A stretch of DNA of 37,742 nucleotides, taken from the NCBI GenBank assembly GCA_009694185.1, contig SHVR01000026.1, positions 1 through 37,742 on the forward strand, written 5' to 3'. The position numbers and the translations under genes are program-made. Under the pieces are notes generated by a model, which was not told where the DNA came from, ran no database searches, and worked only from the letters and a program-made list of their open reading frames with translations. This DNA comes from Alphaproteobacteria bacterium (GTDB lineage: Bacteria; Pseudomonadota; Alphaproteobacteria; SHVR01). Positions 17,421 to 24,715 of this stretch are shown here, piece after piece; the stretch's first letter is position 1; every line of letters begins with the position of its first letter.

Positions 17421-18125
17421 ATGCGTAATTTCGCGGTCCGGATCAGGCTTGCATCGCCTGTCGTGGTGACCGACGGCTACGCGCTCGACGCGCTGCTCGC
17501 CCATCAACTCTATGAGACTGGGCAGAGCGCGGCCGATCTCGATCTGATCCTGCGGCGCGAGGGATCGGTCCATGCGGCGAGCTGGTTCTTCATCGAAGGC
17601 GGTCGGCATGGTGCCGAGCGTTGGCAACTGGTCCGCACGCAGCGTGCGGGCGATGCGCTCGACCCACGGCTGGTCCGCACTGGCACTAAGACACGCACGG
17701 GCACCCTGAAGGTGGATAACAAGCGCGGCGTTGCCGTCAACGTGCTGACCCCGCTGATACCGGTTGCGACCCCCGCGCTCTGGGCCTTCGGAGCGGGCGA
17801 TACCGCTGCGGTAATAGACCTCCTCACCGGACTCGGCCATGTTGGCCGCAAGCGCAGTGCGGGCTTCGGCACGGTCGAGCGCATCGATGTGCTCGACGTG
17901 CTGGGCTGGGCGGAAATCGGATTGATGGACCAGGATCGCCAGCCGATGCGGGCGATCCCGGAAGACGATTGGAAGGGAAACGCGGCGCCGCTGGGCGCCT
18001 ACACGCTAACTTTCCCGCGCTACGTCCAGAACCCGCGGGCTTGCGTCTATCCGCCCTCGGTCATTCTCGATGCCGAACGGCTCGCCACTTGGACGCTTCC
18101 GGCGGATCGGAGACCGGCCCGATGA
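17421..18125 (+). CDS. csf3: Type IV CRISPR-associated Cas5-like protein Csf3
   Basis: A 234-residue RAMP-fold protein. It begins MRNFAVRIRLASPVVVTDG, the first beta strand of Csf3 proteins, followed by YALDALLAHQLYETGQ (the family's 'LDALLA' helix). The glycine-rich RAMP loop GLGHVGRKRSAGFGTVERI lies near residue 145. In type IV-A effectors Csf3 caps the 5' handle end of the crRNA. The start at 17421 was preferred over 17364 because it opens the conserved strand and is preceded by AAGGGAAG. Its stop overlaps the next ATG (ATGA), so the csf genes form one operon. Alternative readings (Cas5 of type I or Csm4) are less likely given the neighbours. Confidence 0.82.
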   Translation: MRNFAVRIRLASPVVVTDGYALDALLAHQLYETGQSAADLDLILRREGSVHAASWFFIEGGRHGAERWQLVRTQRAGDALDPRLVRTGTKTRTGTLKVDNKRGVAVNVLTPLIPVATPALWAFGAGDTAAVIDLLTGLGHVGRKRSAGFGTVERIDVLDVLGWAEIGLMDQDRQPMRAIPEDDWKGNAAPLGAYTLTFPRYVQNPRACVYPPSVILDAERLATWTLPADRRPAR

Positions 18126-18739
18126 GCGCGGCATTCGATGTTTTCGCCATCGCCAGGAACGTCACCGATGCGTGGCTGGCGGAGGACATCGACAACTCCC
18201 GTGACGCTGTTCTTACCGCATTGTCCGCGTCCCAGGACGGTGGCAAGGGCAAGTCCGGGCGCCGTCTGACCGTCGGGTGGATCGCGGCCAATCCCCATGG
18301 TGGTTGGCATCGGCTGGACGCGGTGCCAAGACGGATGCTGCCGGGTATCGAGAGAGGGGAGACAGTCGAACAGGCCATCGGTACGGGAACTATCGCCGAG
18401 CCCCATGTTGTCGTCAGGCTGGCTAAGGCCGGAATCCGCGCGAGGGATTTCGCGATCTCTTATGGCGATCAGTTGCGCATCGGCGAGGCCGGGAAGGGCA
18501 TCACCCTCATAGATCTGCGCCGAGTCCGCTCCCTGCATGCGTTCCTCGGCGCCGCGAAAAAGCCTGACGCGAAGCCGCTCCGGGACGCAAAGCGCGCATT
18601 GCAGGACAGGCGCCTCGGCCTGGACGGGCCAGAGGTCGATCCGGCACTCGCCGCGCTGGTTGAAGAAGCGTCCGATGCCGAAATCCGCTACGCCGCCGCA
18701 TGCGCCAAGACGGCGCGGGCCGGCGCCACTTCCGATTGA
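18122..18739 (+). CDS. Uncharacterised protein in the csf1 (Cas8-like) position of a type IV locus
   Basis: A 205-residue protein overlapping csf3 by 4 nt and cas6 by 1 nt. By elimination it should be the large-subunit counterpart Csf1, since Csf3, Csf2, Cas6 and Csf4 are otherwise accounted for. The sequence does not show the CxxC zinc-finger pairs typical of Csf1: its only cysteine is near the C-terminus. It has an alpha/beta N-terminal half (GRRLTVGWIAANPHGGWHRL, EPHVVVRLAKAGIRARDFAI) and a highly helical C-terminal half (LHAFLGAAKKPD, PALAALVEEASDAEIRYAAA), compatible with a small Cas8-like subunit plus helical bundle. Family assignment is inference from position only. Confidence 0.6.
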   Translation: MSAAFDVFAIARNVTDAWLAEDIDNSRDAVLTALSASQDGGKGKSGRRLTVGWIAANPHGGWHRLDAVPRRMLPGIERGETVEQAIGTGTIAEPHVVVRLAKAGIRARDFAISYGDQLRIGEAGKGITLIDLRRVRSLHAFLGAAKKPDAKPLRDAKRALQDRRLGLDGPEVDPALAALVEEASDAEIRYAAACAKTARAGATSD

Positions 18740-19316
18740 TGGCGGACCGCCACATGGAGCAGGCAACCTTCCCCTATCCCGGCCGGCTCGACCCCGAGGC
18801 GGTCCATCGCTGGGTGGAACTCCTCATGCGGGGCCGCGCCGACAACCACTACATCTACGCGGCAGAAGAAGCCTCTACGAATGTCGTGGCCGTCACGGTC
18901 CGTGCGGCCAAGCTGCCTGCCGCCCTCAGCGCCTTGGCCCACAGTCTGCCAGCCTTCGCGGCAGGCGCCATTCTCGATTTCACGCTGACGGCGACCGCCG
19001 AGAAACGCGAAGGCGGGGGGCGCGCAAGCCTTTGCCGCCGGGCGATGTCGAGACGCGCCTGGCGTGGCTGTCGCGACGCGGCGCGCTCCAGGGTTTCGAT
19101 GTCGTCGAGGCATCGGCGCGGCTGCTGCCGCCGCTCAAGGTCCGCAGGCGGGACGGTACGCAGGGCTTTGCGCTCGACCGCACCCGCTTCACCGGCCGGC
19201 TCAGCGTCACCGATGACGGCCTTTTTGCCTCGGCCCTGCGTGATGGCATCGGCCGCGGCCGCGCCTACGGCAACGGATTTCTGTTCGTGGAACCGATCGA
19301 CGAGACAAGGAGATAG
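18739..19316 (+). pseudogene. cas6e: Cas6e-like CRISPR RNA endonuclease, interrupted by a frameshift
   Basis: The gene starts at ATG 18739 (overlapping the previous TGA) and is read in one frame to about 19014, then in another frame to the TAG at 19314. The switch coincides with a G6 run (19015-19020); one extra G would restore a ~192-residue protein. The rebuilt C-terminus has WLSRRGALQGFDVVEA, FTGRLSVTDDGLF and the glycine-rich GIGRGRAYGNGFLFVEPI, the hallmark pattern of Cas6e. His23 in DPEAVHRWVELL sits where Cas6e proteins keep their catalytic His. Cas6 cuts the pre-crRNA at the base of the repeat hairpin. An AAGGAG lies just before csf2. The lesion may be a homopolymer sequencing error, real decay, or less likely a -1 ribosomal frameshift. 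Confidence 0.72.
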
Positions 19317-19322
19317 CCGCCC

Positions 19323-20435
19323 ATGGCCTACATCATCACCGCCACCGGCACATTGACCGTCGTGACTCCGATTGCCGTGTCGCCGCCCGATCATGAGGAC
19401 AAAAGGGGCAACAAGCGGCTCCATCGGCTGGCGCGCGTCGTCGAGTATCGCGACGGCAACCCGGTGAACGTCCCGGTCATCCCGGCTTCGACCTTCAGGG
19501 GCGTGATGCGGCACGCGATATCCGGGCTGGCGTTCACGGAGCAATTGTCCGGCGGTGGCGCGCCCTTCACGGTCAACGACTATGTGAACACGGCGCAGGG
19601 CGGGGTCGTGGATCGCAAGGCGGAAGGCGAGGACAAGCCGCTCGATTTCTCGGCAGCCGAGGAGATCCGGCGCCGCAACCCGATCATGGGCCTCTTCGGG
19701 AATTTCTCGGACAAAATGCCGTCGCGCCTGATGATGCGTCACGCGGCCCTGGACCGCCCCGACGATATCTTCGAGGTCGCCGCCCAGGTGCGTACCGATC
19801 CCGTCGAGCGCGACGCCGATCTGCGCCGGATGTTCAGCGGCGCGGAACTCGACGCATTCTCGAAGCAGATGGAGGCGCGCCGCCAGCTCGTGCGGATCGA
19901 AGAGCGCATCGAGCGGATTGAGAATCAGGTGGCGCGCATCAAGAAAGGCGACGAGGAGGCCGACCCCGAGGAGGTCAAGACCCTGCAAGCCGAGCTGAAG
20001 AAGGAGAACGCCAGTCAAGGACAATTGGCGAAGGGCGCGGGCGGATCGGTGAACCTCCAGCAGATCACGCCACGGGCCGAGGCCATCGCGCCGGGTGCCA
20101 CGCTGCGTCACGGCTTCACGCTGAACGGCGTGACGGAGACGGAAGCCGCGATCGCGCTTCTTGCCATCGAGACCTGGGTCGCGGGCGGCGCGCGTCTCGG
20201 CGCCATGCGCCGCAGCGGCTACGGCGTGCTCGACGGGTTTTACGATCTCGTCGCGCGGCCCGCGTATGGCGTGGCGCGGCTTTCTCCTCCGCTGGCCATC
20301 GGCCGAATCTTCTGGAAGAGCGGCGGTAACCTGGAGATCGAGCCCGCCGGCGGCACCATCATGGCGACGATCATGGTCGAGAAGGCGCGGATAATCGGCG
20401 GCAGCATGCGCGAATGGGAGCTGAGGGCCGGCTGA
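19323..20435 (+). CDS. csf2: Type IV CRISPR-associated Cas7-like backbone protein Csf2
   Basis: A 370-residue RAMP-superfamily protein with the Csf2 pattern. The first strand is TATGTLTVVTPIAVSPPD, then VPVIPASTFRGVMRHAI (the Cas7/RAMP 'P-IP-ss-RG-lR' motif), RNPIMGLFGNFSD, and a C-terminal GGARLGAMRRSGYGVLDGF strand-turn. Residues ~185-240 form a charged coiled-coil-like insertion (RIEERIERIENQVARIKKGD) in the thumb/finger region. Csf2 multimerises along the crRNA spacer to form the type IV effector backbone. It is preceded 6 nt after the cas6 stop by a perfect AAGGAG site and is followed 57 nt later by the CRISPR array. The frame is intact. Confidence 0.88.
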   Translation: MAYIITATGTLTVVTPIAVSPPDHEDKRGNKRLHRLARVVEYRDGNPVNVPVIPASTFRGVMRHAISGLAFTEQLSGGGAPFTVNDYVNTAQGGVVDRKAEGEDKPLDFSAAEEIRRRNPIMGLFGNFSDKMPSRLMMRHAALDRPDDIFEVAAQVRTDPVERDADLRRMFSGAELDAFSKQMEARRQLVRIEERIERIENQVARIKKGDEEADPEEVKTLQAELKKENASQGQLAKGAGGSVNLQQITPRAEAIAPGATLRHGFTLNGVTETEAAIALLAIETWVAGGARLGAMRRSGYGVLDGFYDLVARPAYGVARLSPPLAIGRIFWKSGGNLEIEPAGGTIMATIMVEKARIIGGSMREWELRAG

Positions 20436-20492
20436 TTTTACGGCGCGATATCGGTGAAAAGTCTAGTAGCGGTAAACACTTCGCCGCAATCG

Positions 20493-20724
20493 GTTGCGCG
20501 CACCCTGCTTTTGCGGGGTGACTGAAAGCGGGATCGACCACGGGAGCCGAGGTCAAAGTTGCGCGCACCCTGCTTTTGCGGGGTGACTGAAAGGTGTTCA
20601 ACGTCGAGCAGGTGGACGGTCTTGTTGCGCGCACCCTGCTTTTGCGGGGTGACTGAAAGGCCTGGGCGGTGCCGGTTACGTCTGCCGCGATTGTGCGCAC
20701 CATGCTTCGCGGGGTGAACAAGAT
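20493..20724 (+). CRISPR. Short CRISPR array: three identical 36-nt repeats, one degenerate terminal repeat, three spacers
   Basis: Identical repeats lie at 20493-20528, 20558-20593 and 20624-20659, with a degenerate fourth copy at about 20690-20724. Spacers are 29, 30 and 30 nt (20529-20557, 20594-20623, 20660-20689). Each repeat contains CACCCTGC-TTTT-GCGGGGTG, an 8-bp stem with a TTTT loop and one G-T pair, followed by exactly eight bases, ACTGAAAG. Cas6e-type cutting at the 3' base of the stem would leave that 8-nt 5' handle, so crRNAs run on the plus strand, in line with the csf operon. The degenerate copy at the far end fits a leader in 20436-20492. No cas1 or cas2 is nearby, as is usual for type IV. 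Confidence 0.95.
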
Positions 20725-20783
20725 AGGAGATTGTGACTGTCGTCACGAATGGCCTATGGAGCGGTCCAGGAAAGCGAGCCATC

Positions 20784-22813
20784 ATGGCCGCCGCGATGAA
20801 TGATCCAACGCCTCGATTTTCCTCAATTCTGGCCGCGCTCAAAAGGCCTGCGCGCCCCGCGCGACACAGGTTCGGCTTGCCGAATTTCTTGATCGGTGGC
20901 GTGGCGGCAGCTTTCCGGTTGCCGCGATCCAGGCCGATACGGGAACCGGTAGGACACGGGTGTTGCTAGCGACGGCGCTGGTCTTTGCCGAGGCCGGGCA
21001 GCCGGTGGTCATCAGCGTCGGCACCATCGCCCTCGCCCGCCAGATCGAGGCGGAGGCTTGCCGCTTCGCGTGGGGGAAGCTGCGTATTGGCCGCAGGCTC
21101 GCCATGCGGAGCTTCGCCAGCCCGGGCCGCGTGCGCGGGCAAGCCGGCCGCCTTGCCGCGAAGGGTGCCGGCGAAGAGGTGCTGCGCTAGCTCGAAGAGC
21201 TAGCCGCCTTTGCGCGCGACGATAGCGGCCTGATCGAGGAGTGGCTGGAGCGCTATGGTGCCATTCCGGGCGGCGTGCAACCCGACGACATCGCCTTGCT
21301 GCCCTCGGCCCGCCAGGCGGACAAGCGTGCCTATCTCGCCGCGCGCGAGGCGGCCGGGGATCTCGATATCGCGATCCAGACCCATGCGCTGACATTGCTG
21401 CAGGCGCGCGGCGGCAAAGTCGCGCCGGTGCTCCTATTCGACGAGGCGGATGCGCTCGCCGGGGTCGCCGACGATGCCGAAGACCGAGAACTCTCGCTCG
21501 ACGGTCTCGACAAGCTCCTCGACGTGGCCGAGGCTCCGGGGACTGCCCGCGACAGCCTCAGGCGACTGCGCGACCGGCCCGAAGCCACGGCGCCGCGTGA
21601 AGCGCTCGCCGAGCAATTGAAGTTCGGACATGAGGACGAGGCGGTGCGGCTTGCCCTTGCCGACGCGCGGCGCGTGCTGACGGCGCACCGGCTCGATGGG
21701 CCGAGGCGCGGAACCGAGGTCCGGCGCCCTAACCGCGACGTCGTCATCCGCAGCCTTTCGGCTAAGCGCGCTTGGTGGACGTGGGGCAACCTGACGGACG
21801 CCGGTTGCGTGCGCGCCGTTTTCGCCTCCGCCACGCTGTCGATCGGCAGCGCTCCCGCGCAGGGCTTGCGTGCATTGGGTGTGCAGCCGGCCGATGTCGG
21901 GGATATCTCCGTGGCACCGGAAAGCTTTGGGACGATGCGGTTCCGGTTGATCGCCAGGGACGCGCCATCACCGCCAAAGCCCAATCGTCCCGGAGATACG
22001 GGCTGGCGCGAGGCGGCCGCGCGGTTCATCGAGCCCGCGCTGGCCGAGGGCAAGCGGACGCTGATCCTGACCACGAGCTTCGACGATGCCGGCTGGGTCG
22101 CGAACCGGTTCGGCATCCGCGCCCAGCAGCGGGGCGAGAAGCTTCATGGCTTGGCCCAGGACATGCGGTCGTGGCGCCTGAGCAGCCTCGTCACACCATC
22201 GGGCTGGTTCGGGCTCGATTTGCCGGGCGTGCTGACGGATGTCGTGATCTGGCGGCTGCCTTATGCGGCACCCGACGAGCTGCGCGACGATCTCGTCGGC
22301 GAACGTGGCTTCCCCGCGGTCAACGAGGCGATGCTGGGCCGCCTGCGGCAGGGGTTCGGGCGCGGGATCAGGCAGGCGACGGACGCGGTGACGGTCTGGA
22401 TCGCCGATCCGCGCCTGCACGACCCGAGGCAGCATGTGAGATTCGCGGTTCCCGGCCGCTTCATCGATGCGTGGCGCGCCGCGATCGAGGGCTGCGCCGA
22501 GCAGGAAACCCGGCTGACACAATTGCGCCCGGAGCAATCGGTTTTCCGTGATGCCGTCCTCGGCGCGGATCGCTATCGCTGCGTCGTTACCGGGTGCGAA
22601 GTCGTGAGTGCTCTCGACGCCGCCCATCGCCCCGGGCGGGACTGGCGGCTCGGCCATAACAGCGCCGAGGATGGCTGGACGTTGCTGGCCGACATCCATC
22701 GCCTGCTCGATTCCGGGGAACTCAGCATCGACAACGAGACGGTCTGGGTTGCCGCATCCGCACGCGAAACCTACGTCGAATTTCATGGCCGCCGGATAAT
22801 GCCGCGGGGGTAG
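20784..22813 (+). pseudogene. csf4: Csf4/DinG-family helicase fused to a C-terminal HNH nuclease, with frameshift and amber codon
   Basis: About 676 residues when rebuilt. The start at ATG 20784 (after AGGAAAG) reads MNDPTPRFSSILAALKR, then must shift frame near 20845-20865 (CGCGCCCCGCGCG) to read VRLAEFLDRWRGGSFPVAAI. Walker A is ADTGTGRTRVLLA, with Arg (AGG, 20951) where Lys is expected. A TAG at 21188 interrupts the frame, which then continues unbroken to 22813. Superfamily 2 motifs follow: LLFDEADALAG (21440-21451), FASATLSIGS, GLDLPGVLTDVVIWRLPY and RLRQGFGRGIRQATDAVTVW. No Fe-S cysteine set is visible, as in Csf4. From about 22541 a separate HNH_2-like domain begins: RCVVTGC, ALDAAHRPG (His 22625), GHNSAEDGWTLLADIHRLLDSG (Asn 22658, His 22697). 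The helicase should unwind target DNA at the effector R-loop and the HNH should cut it. Confidence 0.85.
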
Positions 22814-23127
22814 GCCATGCCGGCACCGCATCGCCTCGGCCCTACTTGGCGCGTGACAAACCGGGTCAGTGTGAGTATAGTGATTATCGAATTACGTTGC
22901 GCCATGTTGCATAATTCGCGCATAATTTTTTTGGTGTTTATATACATATCAAACACTTATTGGCTTTGCTATTTGGCTTTATCGGTGTCAGGCATTGTGG
23001 TAACGGAAATTTGGCGAGCCCTCGACGACTCGCGGCCCCCGAGGGTTGATCGGCGGGGCCATCCGAAGGCACACTAAAGCAACGCGCCGCCGCGTTTGCC
23101 GGCGAGCGGTTGGGGAGAAGCCGGATC
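22814..23127. other. Intergenic stretch, AT-rich, between the CRISPR locus and the amidohydrolase gene
   Basis: About 310 bp with no gene I can support. The part from 22880 to 23010 is strikingly AT-rich against the GC-rich surroundings, with runs such as TATAGTGATTATCGAATTA and AATTTTTTTGG. This is common at the edge of an acquired locus. No inverted repeat, tRNA or direct repeat matching the other side of the CRISPR locus was found by eye. Confidence 0.5.
22897..22926 (+). promoter_or_regulatory. Possible sigma-70-type promoter in the AT-rich gap
   Basis: TTGCGC (22897-22902) and CATAAT (22921-22926) are separated by 18 bases in front of the amidohydrolase gene. This is only a weak consensus match, but it is the best candidate in a region where a promoter is expected. 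Confidence 0.25.
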
Positions 23128-24360
23128 ATGGATGCGACGATCGTCAAGCCGAAGGAACTGCCGGTCCAGGAAATCGACGTCTACACCGACACCCGCGACA
23201 TCCTGGCCCATGCGCGCAAACAGGCGTTGCGGCGCGGCTATAACGACACGCTCCTGGTCGACATCGACGCCCATCATGTCGAGACCGTGTCCTGGGCCGA
23301 GGTGATCGAATATATCGAGGACCCGGTCATCCGCCATCAGGCGCTGATGTACCAGAAGGAGCGCTTCGGCGCGCCCCCCTATGGCCTGAATGGCGATTTG
23401 GGCCTGCGCTATCAGGATGTGGGCGGACGCATTCCCCATCAGTCCGATCGCCGCGAGAAGGTTGAGGACAAGAGCGTCCATCGCGACGTAACGTTGACGC
23501 GGCGCGCCATGGACAGCTTCGGCATCGACTATATGATCGTCTTTCCGACGCCGATGCTGTTTCTCGGCATGCACCCGCAGCCGGAAATGGAAGTGTGGCT
23601 CGGCCGCGCCTATAACCGCTGGCTCATCGATCGGGTCCTCTCGGGCGACGATCGCATCAAGGCGCTCTGCTATCTGCCGTTCAACACGCCCGAAGAGGCC
23701 TGCCGCACCGTCGAGGAGTTCTCGGGCAAGCCCGGCGTGATCGGCTTCTCGGTCACCAGCACCCGCAACAAGCCGGTGCAGCACAATGACTATATGCGCC
23801 TCTACGCCATGTTGCAGGAGCGCGGGGCACCGCTCTCGTTCCACGCCGGCTATCACTGGCAGGACCCGTCGCTCATGCAGCTCAACCGCTTCCTCAGCAT
23901 GCACGCGCTCGGGTTCGTCTGGTGCAACATCATCCACATGACCAACTGGATCATGAACGGCATCCCGGAGCGGTTCCCGAACCTGAAGAGTGTGTGGATC
24001 GAAAGCGGCCTGGCGTGGATCCCCTTCCTGATGCAACGGCTCGACGATCAATATCTGATGCGCCCCTCCGAGGCGCCCCAGCTCAAGCGCCTGCCGAGCG
24101 ACTATATGCGCGAAAATTGCTGGTACACCTCCCAGCCCATGGAGAAAACCAGCCGCAAGGGCCTGCAATGCACGCTCGAGATGATCAACGCCGAAACCCA
24201 GTTGCTTTATGCCTCGGATTGGCCGCATTTCGACTTCGACCTGCCGAGCACGATCCACGACCTCCCCTTCCTCGGCGAGCAGGCCAAACGCAACATACTG
24301 GGTCTCAACGCCGCCAAGCTGTTCGATCTGCCCACCCACAAGCGGACCATCGTCGCCTGA
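23128..24360 (+). CDS. Amidohydrolase family (TIM-barrel) metal-dependent hydrolase
   Basis: A 410-residue protein of the amidohydrolase-2 group. The metal-binding core appears as LLVDIDAHHVE near residue 50 (a D-x-D/H-x variant of the usual HxH) and FHAGYHWQDP with a metal-ligand His. A conserved His lies in NIIHMTNWIMNG, and the last ligand Asp in LLYASDWPHFDFDLPS. Relatives include decarboxylases and hydrolases of aromatic or lactone substrates (ACMSD-like); the substrate is not readable. The ATG at 23128 was preferred over an in-frame codon at 23110. It is monocistronic and lies right after the CRISPR locus. Confidence 0.88.
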   Translation: MDATIVKPKELPVQEIDVYTDTRDILAHARKQALRRGYNDTLLVDIDAHHVETVSWAEVIEYIEDPVIRHQALMYQKERFGAPPYGLNGDLGLRYQDVGGRIPHQSDRREKVEDKSVHRDVTLTRRAMDSFGIDYMIVFPTPMLFLGMHPQPEMEVWLGRAYNRWLIDRVLSGDDRIKALCYLPFNTPEEACRTVEEFSGKPGVIGFSVTSTRNKPVQHNDYMRLYAMLQERGAPLSFHAGYHWQDPSLMQLNRFLSMHALGFVWCNIIHMTNWIMNGIPERFPNLKSVWIESGLAWIPFLMQRLDDQYLMRPSEAPQLKRLPSDYMRENCWYTSQPMEKTSRKGLQCTLEMINAETQLLYASDWPHFDFDLPSTIHDLPFLGEQAKRNILGLNAAKLFDLPTHKRTIVA

Positions 24361-24372
24361 GAACGCCATTTC

Positions 24373-24386
24373 GTGACCGGGGTCAC
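24373..24386. repeat. Perfect short inverted repeat after the amidohydrolase gene
   Basis: GTGACC-GG-GGTCAC, 6-bp arms around a 2-nt centre, 12 nt past the stop codon. It could be part of a terminator or an operator for the small downstream gene. No T-run follows. Confidence 0.4.
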
Positions 24387-24437
24387 TGTTCTATGGTGAA
24401 GGAAGGATTAACTTCCCGTCATCAGACACCTGGATAA

Positions 24438-24668
24438 ATGAGGCCCCCGATGACGAACAGCAGCGCGACTTATGGTGACGATCGGCCGGTTTCCGGCCCT
24501 GAACCCACGGACCCCTGGGCGGGCGTAGTAGATTTCTTGGCCGACCTGCGCGAGCGGCGCCGGCTGGCGCCGGCCCGGCGTGGCGCCGGCATGCTCAGCG
24601 GCCATACGCTCGCCGATATCGGCCTGTGCCGCGTCGGTGTGCAATTCGGCGCCATGGTGGCGGCGTAA
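24438..24668 (+). CDS. Small DUF1127-like protein
   Basis: A 76-residue protein (65-72 if a downstream start such as ATG 24450 is used). The second half, ADLRERRRLAPARRGAGMLS then LADIGLCRVGVQFG, resembles the DUF1127 pattern of an Arg-rich helix followed by L-DIGL-R. DUF1127 proteins are short alphaproteobacterial proteins, some of which bind RNA and affect phosphate and carbon metabolism. The match is partial and the N-terminal half is low complexity. It is convergent with the dsbA-like gene. Confidence 0.5.
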   Translation: MRPPMTNSSATYGDDRPVSGPEPTDPWAGVVDFLADLRERRRLAPARRGAGMLSGHTLADIGLCRVGVQFGAMVAA

Positions 24669-24715
24669 CCTGATTTAGACGGCCATGTGACGCCTGACCG
24701 CTCGGTTTGGCCCGC

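Noticed and set aside
18855-20111. Long minus-strand open frame over the csf genes
   Set aside because: It runs antisense to csf2 and cas6, both of which have clear family motifs and operon overlaps. The frame has no recognisable domain; long antisense frames are common in GC-rich DNA.
17421-20435. Type I-E or type III effector genes instead of type IV
   Set aside because: No Cas3, Cas10, Cas11 or Cas8e is present. The Csf2/Csf3 pattern with a DinG-type helicase beside the array fits type IV better; only Cas6 is I-E-like.
20733-20746. GTGAC-TGTC-GTCAC inverted repeat before csf4 as a regulator site
   Set aside because: The arms are only 5 bp, which occurs by chance often; noted but not supported as a feature.
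22817-23077. Small open frame in the AT-rich gap after the CRISPR locus
   Set aside because: It has no ribosome site, its composition switches midway, and it has no family resemblance.
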